Below are positions 30,042 through 39,348 of a stretch of 39,439 nt of DNA, one piece after another (the first letter of the stretch is position 1; each line of letters starts with the position of its first letter). This DNA comes from Gammaproteobacteria bacterium (lineage in GTDB: Bacteria; Pseudomonadota; Gammaproteobacteria; Chromatiales; Chromatiaceae): NCBI GenBank assembly GCA_011389885.1, contig JAABTK010000045.1, positions 1 to 39,439 on the forward strand, in the 5' to 3' direction. A program made the position numbers and the translations under genes. The notes beneath the pieces are model-generated. The model was not told the DNA's origin, made no database searches, and saw only the letters and a list, made by a program, of their open reading frames with translations.

Positions 30042-32957
30042 ATGGTCGTTAGATATTCTGAGGATTCCAAAAATGCGGCAAAGCAGGTTGCCGAAGAGCC
30101 GTCGGCGGATCGTCTGGAGGCCATGGGGGTGGATGAGATTCGGGCGCTGGTGCATGATCTGCATGTGCATAAGATCGAGCTGGAGATGCAGAATGAGGAG
30201 CTGCGGGATACCCAGGCCACCTTGGAGCGGGAAAAAGAGAGGTATGCGCTGTTGTATGATTGCGCGCCTTCCGGGTATTGCACGCTCACGGAATATGGGA
30301 TTGTATTGCAATGCAATCAAAGCCTATGTCACCAGCTAAAGGTGGAGCCGCAGCGTTTATTGCGCTACCCGCTGGCGAAGTATTTGGACGATAGCGGTTT
30401 GCCGGCCTTTTATAATGCGCTCAAACGGCCCGAGGAACGGCTTTCGCTGCAACTGCGGTTTATCCGCGGGGATCGCGAGCCGATGTATGGGCTGCTCCAG
30501 TTGCAGCGAATGCAATCCGAAAGCGACGCGACGCCCGCGCCCTGGCTGGTGACGATTAGCGATGTGACGCGCAACCACCAACTGGACTTGGAACTGCGTC
30601 GGAGCGAGGGATTGCTGCGCCAAATGGCGGCCAATTTCCCTCAAAGTTATGTCATTACGATGGATCGCACGCTACGCATCGGCTTGGCCGAGGGCCAGGC
30701 GTTTGCGCAGCGGGGGCTGGACCCGGGACGCTATTTCGGCCTTGAGCTAGAGGAGTTGTTGGAAGATGTGGCGCATGAGCTGGAGGGCCGGGCGCAGGCG
30801 GTTTTCGAGGGCCGCAAGCAGGAATTCGAAGTGCGCAACGACGACGAAACCTTGTTTTGTCGTGCGATTCCGCTACGCGGGGACAAGGGACGGGTGGAGC
30901 AGTTGCTGTTGGTGGTGGAGGATATTTCCGAACGCAAGCGTAACGAATTAGAAAAGGATACCTTGGCGAGTATTGCGGCGCTATTTCTGCATTCATCGAG
31001 CCTGGGCGAAATCTTCCAGCAGATTGCAGAGATTTTGAGCCGAAATATGGGCTATCCCTGCGTGGCGCTGGAGCAGTTCGATTCGGCGCGGGACGAAATG
31101 GTCTATTTGGCCGCCTATGGCCTGCATGAGATCAAGCCCCCGCTGCGGGTGCCGACGGCCGAGACCCCGTCGGGTTCGGTGGCCAGAAACGCCCGGCCTT
31201 TGGTGGCGCGGCAGTGTTGCGAGCGGCCGGACGATCGCGCCGGGGTGTTGCGGCGTCATGGCATTCGGACCTTTGTCTGCGTGCCGATCCTGCTGGACGG
31301 CAAGGTCTTTGGAACCCTGTCGCTCGGCGACTGGATGACCCGCAAGGCGACGGGCTCGTTTTGCAGCATGCTGGAGGGCATTGCGGCGCAATTGGCGCAG
31401 GAGATTTCGCGCAATCGGTTGCAGAAGGCGATGCAGGAGAGCGAAAAGCGTTTTCGCTTATTGGCGAATTCGCTGCCGAATTTCGTTTGGACCGCCGAGC
31501 CGGATGGCCGTTGCGATTTCTTGAACGAGCAGTGGCTGGCCTATGCCGGAGCGGCGGAGGGGGCGCAGTTGGGGTTTAGGTGGATGCAACAGGTGCATCC
31601 GGACGACCGCGACGGGGTGGTCGAGCGCTGGAACGAAGCGGTGAGCGGCGGTGCGGCGTTTCATACCGAGTTGCGAATTCGTAGCCACGAGGGCAGTTAT
31701 CGCTGGTTCGATGCGCGCGCGGTGCCGATCAAGAATGATCAGGGCAAGGTATTGAAGTGGTTCGGATCGCACAACGATATCGAGGGCCAGCGGCGGGCCG
31801 AAGAGGCCCTGCGGCGGGCGCAGAAAATGGAGGCCATCGGCGAGATTACCGGCGGCATCGCGCATGACTTCAATAACATCCTGGGGATCATCCTGGGGAA
31901 TATCGATTCCCTGACCCTGCGTCCGGACCTCGACGAAGGGATGCGCAAGCATCTGGAGGCGATCGAGCGCTCGGCCGAGCGTGCGGCCTCGTTGACTCAG
32001 CAATTGCTCGGCTTTTCGCGGCGCCAGCCGGCGCGGATGACGGCGACCGATTTGGCGGCCTTGCTGCAGGGCATGCAGCAGTTGGTTGCGCGTTCGGTTA
32101 CGCCGCAAATCGACGTGGTGTATCGATTGGACGCAGAGGCTTGGCCGACGGAGATCGATCCGGGGGATTTCGAGGATGCGCTGATCAATTTGGTGCTCAA
32201 TTCGCGGGATGCCATGCCCGAGGGCGGACGGATCGAGATTCGGCTCGGCAATCGGGTGATCGACGAGCGGTTCTGCGAGGCGCACCCCGACGCGACCCTC
32301 GGGGATCATGTCGCGGTGACGGTGACGGATACCGGCAGGGGCATCCCTGCGGAGCAATTGGGGCGGATCTTTGAGCCCTTTTTCACCACCAAGGAAAAGG
32401 GTAAGGGCACGGGCCTGGGGCTGGCCATGGTGTACGGTTTTGTACAACGCTCCGGCGGCTATATTCGGGCGGAATCGGCGGCCGAGTCGGGCACCCGAAT
32501 CGAGATATTGCTGCCGCGCACCGAACGCCCGCTGCCGGCGGTGGCGGAAGTCGTGAATGAGGGGCGGCGCGATGCGGCCCCGTCGGGCTCGGCGCATATC
32601 CTGGTGGTGGATGATGAGGAGGGATTGGTGGATTTGGCGCGCGAGGCGTTGCAGGGTTTGGGCTATCAGGTCTCCACCGCTTTTGATGGGCGCGCGGCCG
32701 TTGCGCGTTTGCAGGAAAACGACGCGATAGACCTGTTATTCACCGATGTGGTGATGCCAGGGATGAACGGCTATGAACTCCTGGAACGGGCCCGAGAGCT
32801 GCGGCCGAAGCTCAAGGTGCTGCTCACCTCCGGCTATGCGAGCACGGCCGCGAGCGAGGTGCTGTCGGAGGAAAATCGCAAGGGCCTGCGATTGCTGCCC
32901 AAGCCTTATACGCGTCAGGAGTTGGCGCAACAGGTGCAGCAGGTGTTGCTGGGCTAG
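30042..32957 (+). CDS. Hybrid sensor histidine kinase with PAS, GAF and receiver domains
   Basis: A soluble signal-transduction protein of 971 residues with no membrane segment, so it should sense a cytoplasmic cue. After a short coiled coil (to about 65) come one or two PAS-like domains (about 65-305), a GAF domain (about 315-460), another PAS with its PAC tail (about 465-590) and a histidine kinase module. The phospho-accepting residue is His608 in [12 protein letters not shown]. The ATPase part shows the N-box [20 protein letters not shown] and [17 protein letters not shown]-terminal receiver follows, with Asp902 in [10 protein letters not shown] and the conserved Lys in LPKPYT. The signal and target are unknown; no response regulator is adjacent. 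Family B repeats flank the gene. Confidence 0.9.
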   Translation: MVVRYSEDSKNAAKQVAEEPSADRLEAMGVDEIRALVHDLHVHKIELEMQNEELRDTQATLEREKERYALLYDCAPSGYCTLTEYGIVLQCNQSLCHQLKVEPQRLLRYPLAKYLDDSGLPAFYNALKRPEERLSLQLRFIRGDREPMYGLLQLQRMQSESDATPAPWLVTISDVTRNHQLDLELRRSEGLLRQMAANFPQSYVITMDRTLRIGLAEGQAFAQRGLDPGRYFGLELEELLEDVAHELEGRAQAVFEGRKQEFEVRNDDETLFCRAIPLRGDKGRVEQLLLVVEDISERKRNELEKDTLASIAALFLHSSSLGEIFQQIAEILSRNMGYPCVALEQFDSARDEMVYLAAYGLHEIKPPLRVPTAETPSGSVARNARPLVARQCCERPDDRAGVLRRHGIRTFVCVPILLDGKVFGTLSLGDWMTRKATGSFCSMLEGIAAQLAQEISRNRLQKAMQESEKRFRLLANSLPNFVWTAEPDGRCDFLNEQWLAYAGAAEGAQLGFRWMQQVHPDDRDGVVERWNEAVSGGAAFHTELRIRSHEGSYRWFDARAVPIKNDQGKVLKWFGSHNDIEGQRRAEEALRRAQKMEAIGEITGGIAHDFNNILGIILGNIDSLTLRPDLDEGMRKHLEAIERSAERAASLTQQLLGFSRRQPARMTATDLAALLQGMQQLVARSVTPQIDVVYRLDAEAWPTEIDPGDFEDALINLVLNSRDAMPEGGRIEIRLGNRVIDERFCEAHPDATLGDHVAVTVTDTGRGIPAEQLGRIFEPFFTTKEKGKGTGLGLAMVYGFVQRSGGYIRAESAAESGTRIEILLPRTERPLPAVAEVVNEGRRDAAPSGSAHILVVDDEEGLVDLAREALQGLGYQVSTAFDGRAAVARLQENDAIDLLFTDVVMPGMNGYELLERARELRPKLKVLLTSGYASTAASEVLSEENRKGLRLLPKPYTRQELAQQVQQVLLG

Positions 32958-32966
32958 TGCGGGGTC

Positions 32967-33051
32967 GCGCCTAGGTATCGGAACACTACCCCGGGCGCTT
33001 TCGGAACGCGAAGCACGCGGAGAACCGCAGCGAGGCGTTTCGATTGAAAGG
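32967..33051 (-). repeat. Family B repeat, inverted copy
   Basis: Its inverse carries tttcaatcgaaacgcc, ctgcggttctccgcg and a gttccgatacctaggcgc tail, matching 29821-29927. Confidence 0.8.
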
Positions 33052-33140
33052 ATCAGCGCCGCACCCGACATCCGCCGCTTCAGCGGCGAATGCGCTTTGC
33101 TTGCCCACCCCCTGTATGACTGCGGGAGCGCATGCCCATC

Positions 33141-33298
33141 GCGTTCCTCGCGTCTGGTATAGGATGTGCCGAGGAACGAGGCGCATCGCTTCGGCCTTGT
33201 GATGCGCCTCGCGGCACTCGGCGCATCCTATGCGACTTTTTTACTCGAAAGCCGGGGCGCCGAAAATCGTGGAAATTGGCTGTTTTCGACAGCCTAGG
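33141..33298 (+). repeat. Family C repeat, complete copy 1
   Basis: The 158-bp unit runs from cgcgtctggtataggatg through the perfect ten-base inverted pair gaggcgcatc/gatgcgcctc, then ctcggcgcatcctat and gaaagccggggcgccg, and ends tttcgacagcctagg. It is nearly identical to copy 2 about 211 bases further on. Confidence 0.85.
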
Positions 33299-33351
33299 CG
33301 GGTCCTCGCCCGCATGCCCGAACTCTCCCCGGCTTTGGGATCAAAAAAGGC

Positions 33352-33509
33352 GCTCCTCGCGTCTGGTATAGGATGTGCCGAGAGAAACGAGGCGCATCGC
33401 TTCGGCCTTGTGATGCGCCTCGCGGCACTCGGCGCATCCTATCCGACTTTTTACTCGAAAGCCGGGGCGCCGAAAATCGTGGAAATTGGTTGTTTTCGAC
33501 AGCCTAGGG
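33352..33509 (+). repeat. Family C repeat, complete copy 2
   Basis: Direct repeat of 33141-33298 with only a few differences. The segment between them contains ggctttgggatcaaaaaa, whose inverse occurs in the partial copy at 9171-9276. Confidence 0.85.
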
Positions 33510-33571
33510 CTGTACTCCAAGCGGCTAGGCGAGGCTTCAGCGCCGGGCAGGCGCAAGCAAGCAAAAAACCT

Positions 33572-33635
33572 CCTCTGCGCCTTCTGCGTTCCTAGATGGC
33601 GTTGTTTCCGATGCCTGTGCGCGGCGGATACTAGG
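33572..33635 (+). repeat. Family B repeat, short copy
   Basis: It has cctctgcgccttctgcg, ttcctagatggcgttgtttcc and the gcggcggatact tail; closest to the copy at 9428-9509. Confidence 0.65.
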
Positions 33636-33646
33636 CCTCAACTGAA

Positions 33647-33793
33647 CTACTCCGGCGGGTCGTGCCGCGGGTCTTTCGGCTTGGGGTCGTCCCAATTGCT
33701 GCTCTTGGAGTCTTTGCCGGCGAAGGCGAAGACGAGTACGCCGATCCCGAGCATTAGCAACAGGGATACGGCGATGAAGGGAGAGGCTTGCAT
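33647..33793 (-). CDS. Small single-helix membrane protein (48 residues)
   Basis: A short frame begins at ATG 33793, six bases after GGAG, and encodes 48 residues: a short polar start, one hydrophobic helix (IAVSLLLMLGIGVLVFAFAG, residues 7-26), and a hydrophilic, Asp/Pro/Lys-rich tail ending DPPE. The layout and ribosome-binding site suggest a real membrane protein with its tail in the cytoplasm or periplasm. It follows the TolC-type gene on the same strand by about 27 bases and may share its transcript. No family is recognised. Confidence 0.6.
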   Translation of the reverse strand: MQASPFIAVSLLLMLGIGVLVFAFAGKDSKSSNWDDPKPKDPRHDPPE

Positions 33794-33820
33794 CACGGAC
33801 TCCGGGGTTGTGCGGACCGA

Positions 33821-35116
33821 TCACTGTAACCAGGTGCTGATTTCCTGCAAGTCCTCGGTAGTCAGCAGGCCGGCGGCCTGCTTGAGCTGGAGCCGAGAAA
33901 GCATATAGCGGTAGCGCTCGCTGGCGTGATTGGAGCGCGCGGCATATAGATCGCGCTCGGCATTCAATACGTCCACCATGGTGCGGGTGCCGACCTCGAA
34001 CCCCGCAGAAGTGGCCTCCAGGGCGCTGGAAGCGGACACGATGGTCGCTTGCAAGGCCTCCACGGCGCTGATGCTGGCTTGGACGGCGCGGTAGGCGTTG
34101 CGGGTTTGGCGGTCTACGGCGCGGCGCTGGCGATCCACATCCTCGGCGGCGGCTTGGTAGTTAAAGCGGGCCTGGCGGGTGGCCGCCTGCACGCCGCCGC
34201 CGGTGTATAGCGGCAGGTTGAGTTGCACGCCGACGCTGGCGCTATCGGAGTCGGCGTTCATGTCGCTGGTGGTGCGTCGGATCCCATAGGAGCCCACCAG
34301 GCTGACCTGCGGGGCGTCCGCGGCATCGTTGAGTTCGATGTTCTTCTTGGCTAGTTCCGCCGCTTGCAGGGCCGCCTTTAGTTGCAGGTTGTTTTGCTGC
34401 GCCATGGCGGCCCATTGCGCAATGTCCTGCGGCTCGGGCGGGGTGAGCGGGATCTGTTCTTGCAGCGGCGTCAGGGTCGCCACATCGCTTTGGATGATTT
34501 CGCGCAGCGCCTCCCAGGCGTTGTCGAGGGTGTTTTGGGCGCGAATCAGGTCGGCGCGGGATTGGTCGTAGGCGGCCTGGGCCTCATGCACCGAGGTGAT
34601 GGCGATCAGGCCCACCTCGTAGCGTTGCTTGGCCTGTTCCAACTGGCGGCTGATGGCGGCGTTCTCGGCCTCGGCGAACTGCAGGTTGTCTTGCGCCGCG
34701 AGTACGTTGAAATACGCCTCGGACACCCGGTAGACCAGGCTTTGCGCGGCGTTTTGGTATTCGGCCTCGGCCTGCGCGATTTGGTTTTCGGCCTGCTCTA
34801 GGCGGATGTCGTAGTCCTTTCGGTACAGGGCCTGGGACAGATTCAGCGACAGATTGGCCTCGGTGGCGTCATCGCTGCCGCCGGGGTCGGCGTCGCTCCA
34901 GCTCTGATTGGCGGAGGCCGAGGTGGAGAGCGCCGGCAGCAGGTTGGCGCGGGCCAGGGGTTCGGACTCCAGGGCCGCGTTGCGGCTGGCGGATGCGGCG
35001 CGCAGCAGGGGGTCGTGGGTCTGGGCCAAGCGATAGACCTCCAGCAGGTCTTCGGCTTGTGCGGGGGCTGCGAGGAGCGCCGCTAAGGCGATCACGAGGC
35101 GGAGTTTTTTTGTCAT
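33821..35116 (-). CDS. TolC-family outer-membrane efflux protein
   Basis: This is the outer-membrane duct of a tripartite efflux pump or type I secretion system. A cleavable signal (MTKKLRLVIALAALLAAPAQA) is followed by the TolC start EDLLEVYRLAQTHDP and by two long alpha-helical/beta repeats, with YRVSEAYFNVLAAQDNLQFAEAE in the first half and YRAVQASISAVEALQATI in the second, plus GFEVGTRTMVDVLNAERDLY. The 431 mature-plus-signal residues are usual for the family. ATG 35116 is chosen because it starts the signal peptide. No inner-membrane pump or adaptor gene is adjacent. Confidence 0.93.
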   Translation of the reverse strand: MTKKLRLVIALAALLAAPAQAEDLLEVYRLAQTHDPLLRAASASRNAALESEPLARANLLPALSTSASANQSWSDADPGGSDDATEANLSLNLSQALYRKDYDIRLEQAENQIAQAEAEYQNAAQSLVYRVSEAYFNVLAAQDNLQFAEAENAAISRQLEQAKQRYEVGLIAITSVHEAQAAYDQSRADLIRAQNTLDNAWEALREIIQSDVATLTPLQEQIPLTPPEPQDIAQWAAMAQQNNLQLKAALQAAELAKKNIELNDAADAPQVSLVGSYGIRRTTSDMNADSDSASVGVQLNLPLYTGGGVQAATRQARFNYQAAAEDVDRQRRAVDRQTRNAYRAVQASISAVEALQATIVSASSALEATSAGFEVGTRTMVDVLNAERDLYAARSNHASERYRYMLSRLQLKQAAGLLTTEDLQEISTWLQ

Positions 35117-35226
35117 GATCTTCTCGATGCTTATCCTGGCAAAAATAATGCGGCCATTATAGGCGATTACAAGGCCGGGCAGGGAGCGGCGTTTCCCCGA
35201 CAGCTTCCGGCGGCGCGGGCGCGACG

Positions 35227-36066
35227 CTATTCGGGGGTTTTCATGGGCGGAACCAACAGCCCCGGATCGACGCGGGCGCTGCCGCAATTCATGCGCCAGT
35301 CCAAATGCGCCCCGGTGACGCGGCCGGTGGCCCCCACGGTGGCGATGGACTCGCCCTGGCGCACCCGCTGACCTTCCTCTACCAGGATTTCATCCAGGTG
35401 CAGAAAGGTGGAGGACAGTCGATGGCCGTGATCCAGGATCAGGGTGCCGCCGGAGAAGAACATATCGGGATGGGTCAGGGTCACGACGCCGTCGGCCGGG
35501 GCCTTCACCGGGGTGCCGGTGGGGGCCGCGATGTCGATGCCGTAGTGGGGCCGTCGCGGTTCGCCGTTGAGCACCCGCTGGCTGCCGTAGACGCCGGTGA
35601 TGATGCCGGTTACGGGCCAGATCCATTCGGTGACGAAATCGGTGCGGGGGTCGTCGGCGGCGCGGGCGGCCTTGACTTGGCGGATGTCGTCGCGAATGCG
35701 CTTGAGATCCGCCTCGGATCGCGGCGTGACCTTGCTCGGCGGCAGGCCGTCGATGCGCTGGATGGCGTAGTCGCGGGGGGCGATTTCCAGGCTGCGCTGT
35801 TCCTGCGGGCCGTCGGCATGCGCGATGAGCAGTTGCGCCGAGGCGCCGTGGTCGCGACCGAAGCCGATTACAAAGTGGCCCTCGGGGGACACCCGCACGG
35901 CCTTCCCGTCGAGTTTCACCTGGGCGTCGGGTGCGGTTTTGCCGATCGCCACCCCGCCCTGGGAAAAGTCGGCGCGCAGGAATTCAAGGGCCTGCGCGGC
36001 GCTGCAAGCGGCGACGGCGAGCAGGGCGAGCATCAGGCGGTGCATTGGGCGGCGGAAGTGGGGCAT
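35227..36066 (-). CDS. M23-family peptidase (LysM-less endopeptidase)
   Basis: An exported metallopeptidase likely to cut peptidoglycan cross-bridges. It starts with a signal sequence; VAAC at 18-21 could be a lipobox, otherwise cleavage after AQA is expected. The N-terminal part is a beta-rich domain. The M23 core contains HYGIDIAAPTGTPVKAPADG with zinc ligands His174 and Asp178, and GAHLDWRMN with His254, a form common in proteobacterial M23 proteins. ATG 36066 gives the better signal, though ATG 36045 is possible. It lies 37 bases after the cyclic-nucleotide-binding gene on the same strand. Confidence 0.88.
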   Translation of the reverse strand: MPHFRRPMHRLMLALLAVAACSAAQALEFLRADFSQGGVAIGKTAPDAQVKLDGKAVRVSPEGHFVIGFGRDHGASAQLLIAHADGPQEQRSLEIAPRDYAIQRIDGLPPSKVTPRSEADLKRIRDDIRQVKAARAADDPRTDFVTEWIWPVTGIITGVYGSQRVLNGEPRRPHYGIDIAAPTGTPVKAPADGVVTLTHPDMFFSGGTLILDHGHRLSSTFLHLDEILVEEGQRVRQGESIATVGATGRVTGAHLDWRMNCGSARVDPGLLVPPMKTPE

Positions 36067-36103
36067 GCTTGGAGACTCTCGGCTGGCGGTGGACGGGGGG
36101 GGG

Positions 36104-37186
36104 CTAGTTCGGCTCGGGCGGCGTCTCGGCGCGATTGAGGGCCGAGGTGAGGCCGCCCTGCAGCACATAGACATCGAACCCGCGGTTGGCCAGCACGAAG
36201 GCCGCGGCCTCGCTGCGCACGCCGGTGTCGCAGTACAGCACATACTTGCGACCCATGGGCAGCTTCTTGGCCTTCAGGCGAATCATGAACAACGGAATGT
36301 TCACCGCCCCGGGGATGCCGTTGTGTTGGAATTCCTGTTCGGTGCGCACGTCGATCTTCAAGGCCCCTTGCTTACGCACCAGCGCGCCGGCCTCGGCCAA
36401 GGTCACCCTGCGCACCAGCGGGGCCTTGAGCAATTGGACAAAATCGGCCTTCGATAGCCGCAACAACAGGCCGTCGGTCAGCATGGTCACGTCGGCGTTG
36501 CGCGGCTCTTCCGACACCAGGGCGTCTTCGCCGAAGCTGTCGAGTTCCTTTAATACCGCCAGTTTGACCGGACCCGCGTTGGTGGGGCGGGCGACCTCGC
36601 ACTGGCCGCTCTGAATGATGTAAAAGTAATCCCCCGGGTCGCCGAAGCGGATCACCTGGTCCCCGGCGCTCACCTCCACCGGCTCGAAGCGCTCGAACAG
36701 CTTTTCGATGTTGTGCGACGGCAGACGCAGAAAGGTCTTGGTCTGCAACAGGGCCATGGTCCAGTCGGCATCCTGGGTCACCGCCGCCATCTCGAAGGCG
36801 TCGAAGTCTTGATCTTCGCTATTGGCGTCCGCCGACACCTCGCCCCAGGCCAGCAGGCGTTCCAGCATGGTGCCGTCGATGCGCAGGACCACCGCCCGCG
36901 GCGAGGCCACGCTGCCGGCGAGTTGGCGCGGCTTCAGATTGGCCAGCGGGTAGCGGGATTGATCGTCGGAGGAGAACAGCACCTGATGGCTGCGCTCGGC
37001 GTCCGAAAGGGAGATGGCGCCCGACTGGAGGTAGATGAAGTCGTTGTCTTCATCGCCGATCTGAAACACCGGCGCCCCGTAGCCGAGCGTCTGTACATGG
37101 GCGATCTGCGGCACTTGTTCCAAGCGGTCCTGGGGCAGGGAATCCAGCGGAACCAGGTTTTTTAGCCGATCAAGGTCGATACTCAT
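36104..37186 (-). CDS. Cyclic-nucleotide-binding and rhodanese domain protein
   Basis: A soluble 360-residue protein with a degenerate cyclic-nucleotide-binding-like domain at about 20-125 and a second, better conserved one at about 155-265 (FGDPGDYFYIIQSGQCEV, then FGEDALVSEEPRNADV, which supplies the Glu and Arg of the phosphate-binding cassette). A rhodanese domain follows with active-site Cys319 in LYCDTGVRSEAA. The combination suggests a nucleotide-gated sulfur or redox sensor. There is no DNA-binding motif. First gene of the minus-strand group with the M23 peptidase and TolC-type protein. Confidence 0.88.
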   Translation of the reverse strand: MSIDLDRLKNLVPLDSLPQDRLEQVPQIAHVQTLGYGAPVFQIGDEDNDFIYLQSGAISLSDAERSHQVLFSSDDQSRYPLANLKPRQLAGSVASPRAVVLRIDGTMLERLLAWGEVSADANSEDQDFDAFEMAAVTQDADWTMALLQTKTFLRLPSHNIEKLFERFEPVEVSAGDQVIRFGDPGDYFYIIQSGQCEVARPTNAGPVKLAVLKELDSFGEDALVSEEPRNADVTMLTDGLLLRLSKADFVQLLKAPLVRRVTLAEAGALVRKQGALKIDVRTEQEFQHNGIPGAVNIPLFMIRLKAKKLPMGRKYVLYCDTGVRSEAAAFVLANRGFDVYVLQGGLTSALNRAETPPEPN

Positions 37187-37574
37187 TTGGGATGCGGGTG
37201 GTCTGTGGATTCTGGCCTGTCAAAAGGGCCAAGGGGCTGTGTGGAATCCGGTATTGTAACCGGTGCGGCGGCCGCCGAAAACGTTTCACTGCGAGTATGC
37301 GGACTCGCCAAAGGCTTGGCAAGCGGCTAATCCGGCCGGATAGGGGCGGCGCCGCTAGATTGTGTGAACCCGTTCTCAAAAACAATCCTTCCGGCTCGTG
37401 GCAATCGCATGATTATCTGCAAGAAATGTTAAAATCAGCTACACTAGTCTATCGTCGCCCCGGGTTGCTGGCTGGGGCGGTGTCTTCAGGCCCCAGCCCG
37501 GGGCCGTCCCGAGCGTGCTGGAGGCGAAGTCGGCGCTCGCGCACAGGGCGAAATTGGATAGAGATTAGGCGGGA
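37187..37574. other. Divergent intergenic region with a strong hairpin
   Basis: This gap separates two divergent genes and must hold both promoters. GCTGGGGC (37471-37478) and GCCCCAGC (37490-37497) form an eight-base-pair stem with an eleven-base loop inside a larger cccggg pair, about 80 bases before the plus-strand start. No T-tract follows, so it is more likely a leader structure than a terminator. Confidence 0.45.
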
Positions 37575-38843
37575 ATGAATACGAATCGGATCGCTTCACT
37601 GCTGGTATTGCTGATCGGGCTCGGCGCTCAGCCGACCCTGGCGGCGGGCTATATCGACGAAATGGCCGCCCTGCACGCCGAGGGACGCCCCATCGAGGCC
37701 TTCGCCATCGCCCGTGAACACCTGCAAGCCGGGCAGGGCACGCCGCGGTTCGACCTCTACCTGGGCCTGGCGGCGGTGGATGCCGGCTATTTGCGTTACG
37801 GCATTTCGGTCCTAGAGCGCTACCTGCTGGTGCGTCCGCAGGATCCCCGAGCCCGTTTCGTGCTGGCCCGCAGCCTCTATACCCTGGGCCTTTACGGTCG
37901 CTCACGGCGCGAATTTCAGACCCTGCTGAAGCGGGACGAGTCGCCGCAAATCGCGGATGCGGCCAAGCCCTACCTAGAGGGCCTAACCGATGGCGACGCG
38001 ATGGAACCGCAAGCCGGGGGCTACGAAACCGCGCTGCATGTGAGCCGGAATCATACCTTGAACGTGGCTGGCTTCGAACCGTTGCTGTTTCCTGCGTTGA
38101 CCGAAAAGACCCGCAGCCCGAACGCCTTGGCCGGCGACCGCACCCTCCCGGCGCAAGGCCCGTCATTCGGTCTGGCCGCGCGCGATCGGGAGGCCGTCTG
38201 GGAGGGGGCCGCGTTTCCGGTGGAGCGACGCAGCCTCACGGTGGCGGATCGAGAGGACCGGTATCGGCTGGAGTTGCGGCGCGAACGCCGCTTCGCAAGC
38301 CCCGACCTGAGCCATGAGTTGGTGTCCCTGGGCGGTTCCTGGCAACGCAGCGTGGGCGAGCGGGCCAGCGTCACCGGGTTTGCCCAATATGCCCGAGTCA
38401 GTTTCCTCGCAGACGCCCACGCGGACGCCGAGCAGAGCGCAGTGGGCCTCGGGCTGGCCCAATCCTTTGAAGGCCGTTGGCGGCCGGAGGTGTTCGGCGC
38501 GGTCTATCTTGGCGCCGAGGGTCCCGTGGCTTCGGCGTTGGAGGCGAATCCGGAGCGGGATCTTTACGGCCTGCGCCTCGGCGCCCAGGTGACCGTCGCC
38601 CCGGAACTCAGCTTGGATCTGGTCGGGCAGGTGCAACGCCGCGAATATCAGCCGATGGAGCCGTTAAAGATGGCCCCGCGCCGCGACGAATACCTCAATT
38701 TGGAGCTGGGGGCCACCTGGGGGTTCGAACCCGACTGGAGCCTGCGGGCCTCGGTCGGGTATAGCGAAAACGAATCCAACCTCGAACCCGAGGACCAATA
38801 CGAAAGCACCAAGGCCGGGCTCTCCATTCGGTACCGGTACTAG
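37575..38843 (+). CDS. TPR and beta-barrel outer-membrane protein (SLAM-like layout)
   Basis: A 422-residue exported protein. After a signal peptide (MNTNRIASLLVLLIGLGAQPTLA) come tetratricopeptide-like helices (about 25-140, including YLRYGISVLERYLLVRPQDPRARFVLARSLY). From about 230 alternating beta strands run to the C-terminal aromatic residues (LSIRYRY), a typical barrel insertion signal. This order of TPR domain then barrel is that of surface lipoprotein assembly modifiers and related TPR-barrel proteins. The match is by layout only; it could be another outer-membrane protein. It is alone on the plus strand. Confidence 0.65.
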   Translation: MNTNRIASLLVLLIGLGAQPTLAAGYIDEMAALHAEGRPIEAFAIAREHLQAGQGTPRFDLYLGLAAVDAGYLRYGISVLERYLLVRPQDPRARFVLARSLYTLGLYGRSRREFQTLLKRDESPQIADAAKPYLEGLTDGDAMEPQAGGYETALHVSRNHTLNVAGFEPLLFPALTEKTRSPNALAGDRTLPAQGPSFGLAARDREAVWEGAAFPVERRSLTVADREDRYRLELRRERRFASPDLSHELVSLGGSWQRSVGERASVTGFAQYARVSFLADAHADAEQSAVGLGLAQSFEGRWRPEVFGAVYLGAEGPVASALEANPERDLYGLRLGAQVTVAPELSLDLVGQVQRREYQPMEPLKMAPRRDEYLNLELGATWGFEPDWSLRASVGYSENESNLEPEDQYESTKAGLSIRYRY

Positions 38844-38946
38844 CCAGCGTATTCGTACAGCGGCTCACAAGCCGCGGAAACCGCGCCATTTAAGAACGCA
38901 GACAGGGTGGACCTTCGTTGCCGATCTACTCGTGCTGAGAATGGCG
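38844..38946. other. Repeat-associated spacer
   Basis: Bases 38911-38945 (accttcgttgccgatctact and beyond) are a copy of the sequence preceding the family A repeat at 9027, so family A copies carry a shared 35-base neighbour. No gene was seen. Confidence 0.6.
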
Positions 38947-39085
38947 AGGATGGGCAAAGGCGCTACCCCGTCATTGGCTTTGATCGCGATCTATCAGCGC
39001 CGTGCCCATCACAGGCGTCTCCTAATGGGCACGGCGCTGAAGGGTTGGCGGATCTTTGAGGGTCTGCGGGAGCGCCTTTGCCCAT
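38947..39085 (+). repeat. Family A palindromic repeat, copy 2
   Basis: Outer arms aggatgggcaaaggcgct and agcgcctttgcccat, inner palindrome on cagcgccgtgcccatcac, opposite orientation to the copy at 9027. Confidence 0.85.
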
Positions 39086-39090
39086 CGGGC

Positions 39091-39175
39091 CGCGAGGCGC
39101 ATCACAAAGCCGAGGCGATGCGCCTCGTTTCTCTCGGCACATCCTATACCAGACGCGAGGAGCGCGTAGGGGGCG
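39091..39175 (-). repeat. Family C repeat, inverted partial copy
   Basis: Its inverse carries cgcgtctggtataggatg and the gaggcgcatc/gatgcgcctc pair of the copies near 33.1-33.5 kb. It abuts a family A copy, as at 9171. Confidence 0.75.
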
Positions 39176-39348
39176 TTAGCCCCGCCTTCGGCGAAACCGA
39201 AAGCCGTGCGGAATCTCCCGAGCTCGGGGATTCCCCGCCCCTCGAAACCCAGGGCGGGGCGTAACGCACCAGTTCCCCGCTCGGATTGGCGGCCTTGATG
39301 CCATTAAATTGGCGCTGGAGCATGTGTTATGGGCCGGCTGAAGCGCGT

